Shown here: positions 15,985-23,939 of the stretch, piece by piece
Position numbering within the stretch: position 1 is the stretch's first letter
How the letters are laid out: each line of letters starts with the position of its first letter
From: JAUSIF01 sp036556265
GTDB taxonomy: Bacteria > Pseudomonadota > Alphaproteobacteria > Rhizobiales > Xanthobacteraceae
Assembly (NCBI GenBank): GCA_036556265.1
Contig: DATBJU010000146.1
Coordinates: 1 to 56,455, forward strand
Length of the DNA stretch: 56,455 nt
Direction of reading: 5' to 3'
The notes under the pieces: generated by a model
Database searches by the model: none
What the model was told of the DNA's origin: nothing
The model's input: the letters and a program-made list of their open reading frames with translations, nothing else
Program-made: the position numbers and the translations under genes

Positions 15985-16392
15985 ATGGACATTTTCAAGG
16001 GCGGCTCGCGGCCGACGCGGCGCGCGCCAAAGGAATACTTCACCGGCACGGTGTGGCAGGACCCGCTCATCGAGGCGCCGGAGCCCGCACGCTTGCGGTC
16101 GAGCCGTGTCAGCTTTGAGCCGGGCGCGCGCACGGCATGGCACACCCATCCGTTCGGCCAGGCGCTTTACGTGGTCGCCGGCACCGGCAGAGCGCAGAGC
16201 TGGGGCGGACCGGTTCGCGAGATCCGCCCGGGCGATGTTGTTTGGTTCGGACCCGGCGAAAAACACTGGCACGGAGCCTCGCCAACCACGGCGATGGTCC
16301 ACATCGCGATGCAGGAGGCAAAGGATGGCAAGTACGTCGATTGGCTGGAACAAGTGAGTGACGCGGACTACGCGAAGCCCGTCGGCGGTTAG
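15985..16392 (+). CDS. Cupin-domain protein
   Basis: 135-residue single-domain cupin. Motif 1 is visible as W-H-T-H-P-F-G-Q-A-L-Y-V-V-A-G-T-G and motif 2 as P-G-D-V-V-W-F-G-P-G-E-K-H-W-H-G. The metal ligands would be the two His of W-H-T-H and a His in K-H-W-H-G. This is the YhhW/carboxymuconolactone-associated style of small cupin, often annotated only as cupin. It follows the GST gene by 21 bp. The enzymatic role cannot be set from sequence. Confidence 0.82.
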   Translation: MDIFKGGSRPTRRAPKEYFTGTVWQDPLIEAPEPARLRSSRVSFEPGARTAWHTHPFGQALYVVAGTGRAQSWGGPVREIRPGDVVWFGPGEKHWHGASPTTAMVHIAMQEAKDGKYVDWLEQVSDADYAKPVGG

Positions 16393-16510
16393 TCGAAATC
16401 AAGTAAGATCAACACTCCGCGAACAGCCGGATTCTCTTTCTGACCAGGGCATATATATTGCAGGACTCGGGACGAATCAGGCCGGCGCCCACGCGCCGAT
16501 TCGGAGGAAG

Positions 16511-17545
16511 ATGATGCAGAACGGGCCGCTTTCCGCACGTTTCTCGCTCACTGGACGGTTGCTTGGCGCAACGCTCGCGTTGCTCACCGCGGGGCCTGTT
16601 GCCGCCCAAATGAGCGACAAACCCGAGTTGCCGCGACTGAACGATCTTCTCTCGGGTGTGGTGCGGGTGAAGACCTTCATCAATCCCGACGGCCGCACGG
16701 TCGAAAATCTCGGCAGCCAGCGCAGCGGCTCTGGCGTCGTGATCGACAGCAACGGACTGGTCGTCACGATCGGCTATCTCATGGTGGAGGCGGTTTCCGC
16801 GGAGGTGACCACCACCGACGGCCGAACGATTTCCGCCGAAGTGCTCGGCTACGATCACGACTCCGGCTTCGGCCTGCTCAAGGCGACGCAGCCGCTGAAG
16901 GCGCGCCCCTTCGTCCTCGGCAAATCGGGAGACCTGAGGGAAAAGGATCCGGTGCTCGCGGCGAGCTTCGGCGGCATCGACGGCGTCGCGCCCGCCCTCG
17001 TGGCGCTGCGACGCGAATTCGCCGGCAGCTGGGAATACCTGATTGACGGCGCAATATTCACAGCACCTCCGCACACCGACTGGAGCGGCGCCGCGCTGAT
17101 CGACAAGGAAGGCAAGCTTGTCGGCGTCGGATCGCTGATCGTGAGTGACGTCACCGGCAAGGGCGCGAACGCGCCCGGCAACATGTACGTGCCGATCGAT
17201 TTACTCACGCCGGTGCTCGCCGACCTGATCGCCGGCGGAAGCGCGCATGGTAAACCGCGCCCCTGGATCGGCCTCACCACCGAGGAATTGCGCGGCCGCC
17301 TGTTCGTCGCGCGTACGACGCCGGGCGCGCCAGCGGAGCGCGCCGGCCTCAAGAAGGGCGACATCATCGTGGGCGTCGGCGGCGAGCAGGTCGCCGGCCT
17401 CGCCGACTTCTATCGCAAGATCTGGAAGGTGGGCGAGGCCGGGGTCGTGATCCCGCTCGATGTCCTCGGAGACAACGGCATCAAGCGCGTCGACGTGCAG
17501 TCGATGAACCGCAACGATCACCTGCGGCTGAAGAACACGTTCTAG
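16511..17545 (+). CDS. HtrA/DegP-like PDZ protein with degenerate catalytic triad
   Basis: 344 residues: signal peptide (about 1-33, ending V-A-A-Q), trypsin-like S1C domain (about 45-235) and one C-terminal PDZ domain (about 250-335). Aligned to HtrA motifs, the catalytic His of T-N-A-H-V is Tyr89 (TIGYLM), the Asp of the D-L-A-V-L-K motif is Gly119 (DSGFGLLK), and only the serine is kept, Ser192 (DWSGAAL in place of GNSGGPL). It is therefore probably a chaperone or adaptor in the periplasm, not a protease. SD ggagg at 16503-16507 fits 16514 (second ATG of the tandem) slightly better than 16511. Confidence 0.85.
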   Translation: MMQNGPLSARFSLTGRLLGATLALLTAGPVAAQMSDKPELPRLNDLLSGVVRVKTFINPDGRTVENLGSQRSGSGVVIDSNGLVVTIGYLMVEAVSAEVTTTDGRTISAEVLGYDHDSGFGLLKATQPLKARPFVLGKSGDLREKDPVLAASFGGIDGVAPALVALRREFAGSWEYLIDGAIFTAPPHTDWSGAALIDKEGKLVGVGSLIVSDVTGKGANAPGNMYVPIDLLTPVLADLIAGGSAHGKPRPWIGLTTEELRGRLFVARTTPGAPAERAGLKKGDIIVGVGGEQVAGLADFYRKIWKVGEAGVVIPLDVLGDNGIKRVDVQSMNRNDHLRLKNTF

Positions 17546-17566
17546 GGCGCGAGCATAAGCCCGGGG

Positions 17567-17791
17567 CTATTTCCGCGGATCGAGCAACCACCAGACCGGC
17601 GAGCCGAACAGCGCGTCGAGTTCGATCACCGCGCGCCGGACCCACGCCGGCATGAGGTCGCTGTAGCCGATCGCCATCAGCCCGAACACGATAAATGGGA
17701 TCGCCCCGATCCATATCGCCGCCTTGATCCGCCAAGCGCGGATTTCGGCGGCCTGCTTTGGCGTTGGCGGAGGCACGTACTCGCGCATCAT
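17567..17791 (-). CDS. Small single-pass membrane protein
   Basis: 74 residues beginning M-M-R-E-Y-V-P-P-P. One membrane helix lies around residues 23-44 and a short amphipathic C-terminal tail is rich in Trp (V-W-W-L-L-D). Its ATG overlaps the stop of the upstream dehydrogenase gene (ATGA), so it is translationally coupled to it. I do not recognise the family. The 21-bp space to the HtrA-like gene is a convergent junction. Confidence 0.65.
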   Translation of the reverse strand: MMREYVPPPTPKQAAEIRAWRIKAAIWIGAIPFIVFGLMAIGYSDLMPAWVRRAVIELDALFGSPVWWLLDPRK

Positions 17792-18681
17792 TCGTCTCTC
17801 AATTCGACGCCCATTTCCCGCTCGACAAACCGCACGATCTCGGTGGTCACCGCACCCGGACCGAGTGTCTCGACGGCGTGCTGCCAGCGTTCGCGCCCTA
17901 GTTCGCTCATCGGCGCGGGGAGTCCGCGCGCCTCGGCGAGCCGCTGTGCAATTCCCATGTCCTTCAGCATCAGATCGAGTTTGAACCGATCCTCGAACTT
18001 CCGTGTGAGAACATCCTGAAGGAACCGGTTCTGCGTGGCGAAGCTGTAGCCGGTCGAGACGTTCATGACCTCGAGCATTTTGCGCGCATTGAGCCCGTAA
18101 GACTTGCCGATCAGGAGGGCCTCTGCGGTACAGAGGAAGCTCAAGGCGGTGGTCAGGTTGTTGACCGCCTTCATTGTGTGACCGGCGCCGAGCGGCCCCA
18201 CATGAAAGATGTGCTTGCCCATGCGTTCGAGGAGCGGCCGGACACGCGCGACCGCCGCTTCGCTTCCGCCGCACATGAAGACGAGCGTTGCCGTGCGCGC
18301 GCCTTCCTCCGCGCCCGAAACCGGCGCATCGACCATGTCAACCTTTTGCTTTGCAAGCCGATCGGCGATCTCCCGCGCGATCCACGGCTCCGCCGACGAG
18401 CAATCGAGCAGCAGCGCGCCCAGCTTGAATCCGAAGGCAAGCCCATGTTTGCCGAAAGTGACCTCACGCACGGCGTCGCCGTTTGGCAGCATGGTTATGA
18501 CGATCTCGGATGCGGCTGCCGCTTCGCGCGGGCTCGCCGCAACATTCGCACCCGATTCAGCGGAAATTCTGGTCGCGACCGCTGCGTCGATATCGAAGAC
18601 CGCGAGCTCGTGGCCCGCGTTCACGAGATGCCGCAGCATGCGGCTGCCCATCACGCCGAGGCCGATGAAGCCGATATTCAT
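17788..18681 (-). CDS. 3-hydroxyisobutyrate dehydrogenase-family oxidoreductase
   Basis: 297 residues. The NAD motif G-L-G-V-M-G-S-R-M is at residues 7-15, D-A-P-V-S-G-A is the substrate motif, and the catalytic Lys is in M-K-A-V-N-N. It belongs to the same superfamily as the proteins at 11900 and 38892 but is more like classic HIBADH, tartronate semialdehyde reductase or beta-hydroxyacid dehydrogenases. It lies downstream of the M24-fold gene on the minus strand, with a hairpin in the 69-bp gap. The substrate is unknown. Confidence 0.87.
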   Translation of the reverse strand: MNIGFIGLGVMGSRMLRHLVNAGHELAVFDIDAAVATRISAESGANVAASPREAAAASEIVITMLPNGDAVREVTFGKHGLAFGFKLGALLLDCSSAEPWIAREIADRLAKQKVDMVDAPVSGAEEGARTATLVFMCGGSEAAVARVRPLLERMGKHIFHVGPLGAGHTMKAVNNLTTALSFLCTAEALLIGKSYGLNARKMLEVMNVSTGYSFATQNRFLQDVLTRKFEDRFKLDLMLKDMGIAQRLAEARGLPAPMSELGRERWQHAVETLGPGAVTTEIVRFVEREMGVELRDE

Positions 18682-18711
18682 GACGTGTGCACGGCCGCGC
18701 CATTTGAAACA

Positions 18712-18741
18712 TCATGGCCGGGCTTGGCGGCCCGACCATGA
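18712..18741. repeat. Short REP-like hairpin
   Basis: Inverted arms 18712-18722 and 18731-18741 (tcatggccggg/cccgaccatga) with one mismatch and an 8-nt loop. It lies in the gap between the M24-fold gene and the downstream dehydrogenase gene. There is no T-run, so mRNA stabilisation or attenuation is as likely as termination. Confidence 0.6.
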
Positions 18742-18750
18742 CGGATTCGA

Positions 18751-20049
18751 TCAGTACTTCGCGCTGATCGGAAGTTCTTCGGCCGGGAACAGCGAGATCA
18801 CGATGCCGCCCTTGTTGGTGACGACGATCTCTTCCTCGATGCGGGCCGCGGAATAGCCGTCCTTCGCCGGACAGTAGGTTTCCAGCGCGAACACCATGCC
18901 TTCCTTGATCTCCATGGGATGTTCGAGCGAGCACACGCGGCTGATGATCGGCCGCTCGTGCAGGTTCAGCCCGAGTCCGTGGCCGAACTGGAGCCCGAAG
19001 GCTGCAAGCTCGTCCGGGAAGCCGAAATCCTGCGCCTTCGGCCACACCTTGGCGACCCTGTCGGTCGAGACGCCGGGCTTGATCAGTTCGATCGCCTTGT
19101 CGAGCCATTCGCGGCAGACCTTGTAGGCGTCGAACTGCGCCGGCGTCGCACGCCCCACGTTGAATGTGCGGTAGTAGCAGGTGCGATAGCCCATGAACGA
19201 CTGCAGCACGTCGAAGAACGCCTGGTCTCCGGGCCGGATCATGCGGTCCGTGAAATTGTGCGGGTGCGGGTTGCAGCGTTCGCCGGAGATCGCGTTGATC
19301 GCTTCCACGTCGTCAGAGCCGTTCTCGTAGAGGAAACGGTTGGCATTCGCCACGATCGTCGATTCCTTCACGCCCGGCCTCAGCTCCTCATAGATTTGCT
19401 GGTACACGCCGTCGACCATGGCTGCGGCACGCGTGAGCAGCGCGACCTCGTCGATGTTCTTGATCTCGCGCGCCTCCAGCATGATCTGCTGGCCGTCGAC
19501 GATCTTGAGCCCGGTCTTCTCCAGCTCGAACATCATCGGCGGCTCGATGATGTCGACGCCGACCGGAAGCTTGTGTACGCCGGCCTCCTTCAGGATCGAG
19601 GCGATCTCCTCGGCGTGGTGCTTCATCAGTCCGAAGCTCGGCGGCACAGTGCCGCGCAAGCCGACGAGCCCTGCCTTGCAGTGCTCCTTGAGCAACCACG
19701 GCGAATAGAGCCGGTGATGCACGGCGGCTGAGCCGAAATCCCAGACAATCGGCTCCTGACCCTTCGCGAGCAGCGCGAAGCGGGCGAGTTTGTCTCGCTC
19801 CCACTCGCCGATCTTGGTGGCGGTCACGTAACGGATGTTGTTGACGTCGAAGAGCAGGAGCGCACCGCATTCGGAGCGCTCCAACGCCTGTTTGGCGCGC
19901 GCAATGCGGTAGCGGCGCATGCGGTCGAATTCGACGCGGCTCTCAAAGTCGACGCCCATCGTGCCCCAGGCGGGCAGATGGCGGTCCCAGCGGTATTGCG
20001 GGTCCAGATCGTCGGGTTCAGTGCGATGTTTGGTGACGGGCTGGTCCAT
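18751..20049 (-). CDS. M24 (creatinase/aminopeptidase P-fold) protein with one altered metal ligand
   Basis: 432 residues: an N-terminal creatinase-type domain (about 45-195) and a pita-bread domain (about 200-425). The M24 metal ligands read Asp280 (FFDVLQ), then Cys291 where the second Asp is expected (M-G-Y-R-T-C-Y-Y-R-T-F versus G-Y-x-S-D-x-T-R-T-F), His357 (FGHGLG), Glu390 (FALETY) and Glu405 (RIEEE). The domain layout also resembles DMSP lyase DddP. With the Asp-to-Cys change, a dinuclear peptidase is doubtful. A single-metal or metal-free hydrolase/lyase is plausible. The start at 20049 is chosen for its GAGGAG SD. Confidence 0.82.
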   Translation of the reverse strand: MDQPVTKHRTEPDDLDPQYRWDRHLPAWGTMGVDFESRVEFDRMRRYRIARAKQALERSECGALLLFDVNNIRYVTATKIGEWERDKLARFALLAKGQEPIVWDFGSAAVHHRLYSPWLLKEHCKAGLVGLRGTVPPSFGLMKHHAEEIASILKEAGVHKLPVGVDIIEPPMMFELEKTGLKIVDGQQIMLEAREIKNIDEVALLTRAAAMVDGVYQQIYEELRPGVKESTIVANANRFLYENGSDDVEAINAISGERCNPHPHNFTDRMIRPGDQAFFDVLQSFMGYRTCYYRTFNVGRATPAQFDAYKVCREWLDKAIELIKPGVSTDRVAKVWPKAQDFGFPDELAAFGLQFGHGLGLNLHERPIISRVCSLEHPMEIKEGMVFALETYCPAKDGYSAARIEEEIVVTNKGGIVISLFPAEELPISAKY

Positions 20050-20148
20050 GGCGCGCTCCTCAACTCGGTTTTTTGATTGCTTCAATACATATCATAGGCC
20101 TTTTTCGCCGCGACGGCGACTGCTCGCATTGCTCCTGAATTGAAGAAA

Positions 20149-20169
20149 GGGCCGCGCTCACCGCGGCCC
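20149..20169 (-). terminator. Hairpin terminator after the 144-residue membrane protein gene
   Basis: Perfect 8-bp G/C stem (20149-20156 with 20162-20169, gggccgcg/cgcggccc) with a 5-nt loop. On the minus strand it is followed by ctttcttc, a weak pyrimidine run. It separates the membrane protein gene from the M24-fold gene. Confidence 0.6.
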
Positions 20170-20198
20170 ACTGTCGCCCATCCGATTGAGAAGCGCGG

Positions 20199-20633
20199 CT
20201 ATCTTGCCTCAGCAGGTTTATCAGCGTCGCGGCTCACCTGCTGGCTGCTGTCCTGGCCGGAGAAGATCGTCGGTAGCGTGATCGAGGAAAGGTTGACGTT
20301 ATTGACCGCCCACAGGCCGCCGAGTGCGACGAGCCCTGCAAGCAGAATCGCGGGCAGCGTCGAGACAAGCACAACCAGCAGGCCCGCGAACGCTGCAAGC
20401 ACGCGCACCGCTGATGCCCAAAGGCGCATCGCGGCCGTGAACAGAATATAGATTACGACCGCCGCGATGACCGCGAGCACCAATTGCTTCCAGAGCGGCC
20501 AACTTTCCCATGGCACGCCAAAGAGCTTTGTGATTTGGGCGCTCGACCAATTCCAGACGAGCTGGATGAAGCGAAAGATTGCAGCGATCCCCTGCTGGAG
20601 GAACTGCAATATCTGGTTCAAAATCTGTTGCAT
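20199..20633 (-). CDS. Membrane protein of unknown function
   Basis: 144 residues. An amphipathic Gln/Ile/Leu-rich N-terminus (repeated Q-Q-I-L-N-Q-I-L-Q) is followed by two or three hydrophobic segments (about 49-66, 73-90 and 91-108) and a hydrophilic tail rich in Ser, Gln and Asp. It has no recognisable domain. It lies 85 bp downstream of the MetE-like gene at 20719 on the same strand and is followed by a G/C-rich terminator hairpin. I do not recognise it. Confidence 0.65.
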   Translation of the reverse strand: MQQILNQILQFLQQGIAAIFRFIQLVWNWSSAQITKLFGVPWESWPLWKQLVLAVIAAVVIYILFTAAMRLWASAVRVLAAFAGLLVVLVSTLPAILLAGLVALGGLWAVNNVNLSSITLPTIFSGQDSSQQVSRDADKPAEAR

Positions 20634-20718
20634 GCGCGAGTCGGCGATGACACGCCGCCTCCGGCGGGTTGGTCAGCTCCCGCACAAGCAACGCGCCTGC
20701 TACCCGCGGGTTCCCTGA

Positions 20719-21885
20719 TCAGGCCGCACTCTTGCCCCACAGCCGCTTCGAGGCGATATCGGCACCTTCGCGGATCGATCTGAGCTTCAGCCAGACCACC
20801 GGCTCGATCACCCACTCGCGCGAAGTGAAGGTGCCGAAGCCGCAGTCCGTCGATGCGACCACGCGCTCGCGGTCGCCGACGACGGATACCGCCTCCTGAA
20901 TGCGCCGCGCCACCACTTCGGGGTGCTCGACGAAGTTCGAGGTGGACTCCACGACGCCCGGGATGAGGATCATATCCTTCGGAAACGGCACCTGCTTCAG
21001 CGCCTCGTACTCGTGTGCATGGCGCGGATTGGAGAATTCGATCGATAGCGCGCCGACCTTTGCCTGGTAGAGCGCGGGCAAGATCTTCCTGAGCGGGATG
21101 TCGTGGATGTGCGGACCTTCCCAGTTCCCGTAGCAGACGTGCAGGCGCACCCGGTCGCGCGGAATGCCATCGATCCCCTTATTGATCGCTGCGACGTGGC
21201 GCTCGGCATCCTTCGCGAACTGGTCGTCGGTATCGTCGCGATAGAACATCGTGCGGTCCATCGCGAGATCCGGCGCGTCGATCTGGAGAACAAGCCCCGC
21301 CTTGTGGATCGCCTGATATTCCTTCTTCATCTCGCGGGCTAGTGCGTCGAGATAAGCGTCGTGGCTGTCGTAGTAGGCATTGTACATCGTCGTCGAAATG
21401 ATTCCGGGCGATGCTGCCGTCATGAACATTTCCGGGAACGCGCCGGCGGCGATGTTCTTGAATCGCTTTAGCTCGCTTTCGATTGGTCCGGTGTCGGTGT
21501 ACTTGAGCTCGGCCTGCGCTTCCGGGGCGCTGTGCTGTCCTTTGGTTTGGACAGGGAAGCGGCGCATCAGATACTTCATAAGGTCGGGGAACTCCTCGAA
21601 TTCCCGTCCGCGTCGCCGTTTGGATACCCCGCCAAATCCACTCATGCGTTGCGGGACATAGGTCTGAAAGCCGACGCGCTGCTGTTCGCCGTCATTGCCG
21701 ATGTCGATGCCGGCTTCTTTCTGCTTTTCGACGACATGGCGCACCGCCTTGTCCATCTCGGCGTCGAAGGCTGCTCGATCGACTGGTTCGCCGGCCTCGC
21801 GCTTGATGAGGAGCTCGGAAAGCGCCTCACTGCGCGGCAGGCTGCCGACATGGGTCGTAAGTATGCGCTCGCGGCTCGTGATCAT
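20719..21885 (-). CDS. MetE-like (cobalamin-independent) methyltransferase, divergent subfamily
   Basis: 388-residue protein of the methionine synthase II (COG0620) fold, containing only the catalytic barrel. Zinc ligands: His249 and Cys251 (LHVCYGNW), Glu283 (LSIEFSN) and Cys348 (STDCGFGTF). It differs clearly from the other two MetE-like proteins in the window (no S-P-Q-C-G-F; it has a basic K-R-R-R-G-R loop at 89-94), so it probably has another substrate. The start M-I-T-S-R-E at 21885 has a gggtgagg SD; the longer frame upstream has no similarity. It is divergent from tctC across 410 bp. The methyl donor and acceptor are unknown. Confidence 0.85.
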   Translation of the reverse strand: MITSRERILTTHVGSLPRSEALSELLIKREAGEPVDRAAFDAEMDKAVRHVVEKQKEAGIDIGNDGEQQRVGFQTYVPQRMSGFGGVSKRRRGREFEEFPDLMKYLMRRFPVQTKGQHSAPEAQAELKYTDTGPIESELKRFKNIAAGAFPEMFMTAASPGIISTTMYNAYYDSHDAYLDALAREMKKEYQAIHKAGLVLQIDAPDLAMDRTMFYRDDTDDQFAKDAERHVAAINKGIDGIPRDRVRLHVCYGNWEGPHIHDIPLRKILPALYQAKVGALSIEFSNPRHAHEYEALKQVPFPKDMILIPGVVESTSNFVEHPEVVARRIQEAVSVVGDRERVVASTDCGFGTFTSREWVIEPVVWLKLRSIREGADIASKRLWGKSAA

Positions 21886-22295
21886 GGCCTCACCCCGGAA
21901 ATTGACTGATCGGTACGTCGTCTCGTGAATGGCCACGAAAGGCCGCGAGCGATCAAGTGCGTTTTCCGGTGGGCTGCGTTGGGCCGCGCCCGCTTTCGCT
22001 CTCAAGAGTATATTGGCCTTCGCTACCCGCTCGGAGTTCGCCGCGCCGCATTGCGATGCGCGCATTCGCACCGCGAACGCGATGGCCGCATGCCCAAGCG
22101 GCAATCAGACCTTTTTCCTGCGGCTGCCAGTCTGAATTTCTTGGAATCCGTCCCACAACTTGGTATGCGTAATAATAGGCGAAAGCCGAGAACCGCGTAA
22201 CGCCACGGAGATAGAGGCGCAAAGCCCGTTCCGACCGCGCGAAGAACCGGGGTCAACCCGGCATCAGGGACACAAAACTGTCAGGGAGGAAACGA
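21886..22295. promoter_or_regulatory. 410-bp divergent intergenic region, MetE-like gene / tctC
   Basis: No convincing gene is seen on either strand. It holds a weak plus-strand promoter candidate (TTGGAA at 22141-22146, 17-nt spacer, TATGCG at 22164-22169) overlapping the 12-mer CTTGGTATGCGT (22159-22170), and a small ccggg/cccgg hairpin at 22247-22261 in the tctC leader. The strong SD agggagg lies directly before tctC. Confidence 0.45.
22159..22170 (+). promoter_or_regulatory. Candidate operator CTTGGTATGCGT upstream of tctC
   Basis: It shares 10 of 12 bases with the site between dctP and the GlcG-like gene (1714-1725) and fits the same consensus as the site in front of the GntR gene. It overlaps the -10 region of the candidate tctC promoter, a position suited to repression. 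The regulator assignment is inference. Confidence 0.4.
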
Positions 22296-23309
22296 ATGAC
22301 TCGCCCATCCAAGATTTGCAGCATCGCCTTTGCGGCCGGCATCGGCGCCGTCCTCGGTCTCACGCCTGCTGTGCCTGTCCAAGCCGCGTGGGAGCCGAAC
22401 CGCCCCGTCGAGTTCATTATTCCGGCCGGCACCGGCGGCGGCGCCGACATCATGGCTCGGACCATCCAGGGCATCGTCACCAAGCATAATCTGATGAAGC
22501 AGCCGATGGTCGTGATCAACAAAGCCGGCGGCGCCGGCGGTGAGGGCTTCCTCGACGTCAAGGCTTCGGCGAACAATCCGCACAAGATCATCATCACGCT
22601 CTCGAACTTGTTCACCACACCGCTCGCCACCGGAATTCCCTTCAATTGGAAGGAGCTCACCCCGGTTGCCATGCTCGCGCTCGATGAATTTGTGCTCTGG
22701 GTGAACGCCGAGAAACCCTACAAGAGCGTCAAGGACTTCATCGACGCCGCCAAGGCCGCGAACGGCCAGTTCAAGATGGCGGGCACCGGCGCCAAACAGG
22801 AAGACCAGATCATCACCGTCGCGATCGAGAAGAGCGCAGGCGTCAAGTTCATCTACATCCCGGAGAAGGGCGGCGGCGCGGTCGCCGTCCAGCTTGTCGG
22901 AAATCACGTCGACTCCTCGGTCAACAATCCGAATGAGGCGATCTCCCACTGGAAGGGCGGCAAGCTCAAGCCGCTGTGCGTGTTCGACGGCAAGCAGCTC
23001 GCCTACAAGGACAAGATCGTCGGCGACCTGTCGTGGAGCTCGATCCCGACCTGCAAGTCGCAGGGCCTCAACATGGAGTACCTGATGCTGCGCGGTATCT
23101 TCATGTCGCCGGGCGCCACCAAGGATCAGGTCGATTACTACATCGACCTCTTCAAGAAGGTTCGCGCCACCCCCGAGTGGGCGGACCTGATGAAGAATGG
23201 CGCGTTCAATCAGAGCTTCATGACCGGCGCTGATTATGTGAAGTGGGTCGCGGCCGCCGAGAAAGAGCATATCGAGCTCATGAAGGCGGCAGGCTTCCTC
23301 GCAAAGTAA
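22296..23309 (+). CDS. tctC: Tripartite tricarboxylate transporter binding protein (TctC/Bug family)
   Basis: 337-residue periplasmic binding protein. The signal peptide spans about residues 1-30 (ending P-V-Q-A-A). The Bug-family ligand loop P-A-G-T-G-G-G-A-D is at residues 43-51 and V-I-N-K-A-G-G-A-G-G-E follows in the usual position. It captures a carboxylate for the TctAB membrane complex. Directly downstream are tctB, tctA, a GntR regulator and the oxalate genes, so oxalate or a related dicarboxylate is a plausible ligand. That is inferred from context only. Confidence 0.9.
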   Translation: MTRPSKICSIAFAAGIGAVLGLTPAVPVQAAWEPNRPVEFIIPAGTGGGADIMARTIQGIVTKHNLMKQPMVVINKAGGAGGEGFLDVKASANNPHKIIITLSNLFTTPLATGIPFNWKELTPVAMLALDEFVLWVNAEKPYKSVKDFIDAAKAANGQFKMAGTGAKQEDQIITVAIEKSAGVKFIYIPEKGGGAVAVQLVGNHVDSSVNNPNEAISHWKGGKLKPLCVFDGKQLAYKDKIVGDLSWSSIPTCKSQGLNMEYLMLRGIFMSPGATKDQVDYYIDLFKKVRATPEWADLMKNGAFNQSFMTGADYVKWVAAAEKEHIELMKAAGFLAK

Positions 23310-23326
23310 GGTCGACCCATGGAGTG

Positions 23327-23354
23327 CCGCCGGCGGATTTTGATCCGCCGGCGG
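23327..23354 (+). promoter_or_regulatory. Intercistronic hairpin between tctC and tctB
   Basis: Perfect 12-bp stem (ccgccggcggat/atccgccggcgg) with a TTTG tetraloop, 18 bp after the tctC stop and 25 bp before the tctB start. There is no T-run, so it is more likely an RNA 3'-end protector or partial terminator that raises TctC over TctAB than a full terminator. Confidence 0.65.
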
Positions 23355-23378
23355 TCCCACTTGGGTGGGAATTGGGAA

Positions 23379-23885
23379 ATGGCTGACAAGTCGCGAGGCG
23401 CCGGCACGACCGGACCGACTCACCGGTCGGTCGAGATCGGCGTCGCCGTCATGATGATCATCTTTTCGCTGATCGTGATCGGCGGCAGCCTTCAGGTCGG
23501 CATCAGCTGGGCGTTCGACGGCCCGCGGGCGGGATTCTTTCCCTTTTACATCGCGGTCATGATCCTGGTCGCGAGCAATATCAATCTGTACCAGGCCATT
23601 TCGGCAGGACCGCAGGTCCGGCTGTTCGCGGAGTGGGGCCAGCTCGGCCAGGTGCTACGGGTCGTGATTCCGTCGGCAGTCTACGTGGCGCTTGTGTCCT
23701 GGCTCGGAATGTACGTCGCGTCCGGACTGTTGATCGGCGTGTTCATGAAATGGATCGGCCGCTACGGTTGGGGGCTCGTCCTTCCGATTGCGATCGGCGT
23801 CCCGATCGTGACGTTCATCGTGTTCGAGAAATGGTTTCTCGTGCCCTTGCCGAAGGGGCCGATCGAAGAGCTGTTGGGATACTGA
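23379..23885 (+). CDS. tctB: Tripartite tricarboxylate transporter small membrane subunit TctB
   Basis: 168 residues with four hydrophobic segments (about 22-42, 50-70, 92-112 and 118-150). The G-P-R-A-G-F-F-P motif at 54-61 is the TctB-family signature. The start M-A-D-K-S at 23379 lies just after the hairpin; the longer frame would translate through the hairpin and is rejected. It partners TctA in the inner membrane for secondary uptake of carboxylates. Confidence 0.88.
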   Translation: MADKSRGAGTTGPTHRSVEIGVAVMMIIFSLIVIGGSLQVGISWAFDGPRAGFFPFYIAVMILVASNINLYQAISAGPQVRLFAEWGQLGQVLRVVIPSAVYVALVSWLGMYVASGLLIGVFMKWIGRYGWGLVLPIAIGVPIVTFIVFEKWFLVPLPKGPIEELLGY

Positions 23886-23939
23886 GAAACGGGGCAGACA
23901 ACCGCGCGAGAAACGCGCGGATCGGGGAAGTCGCGGGAA

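Noticed and set aside
18751..20049. Annotation as DMSP lyase DddP
   Set aside because: The domain layout is similar, but the ligand set differs (Cys291 for Asp) and there is no DMSP gene context, so only the fold is claimed.
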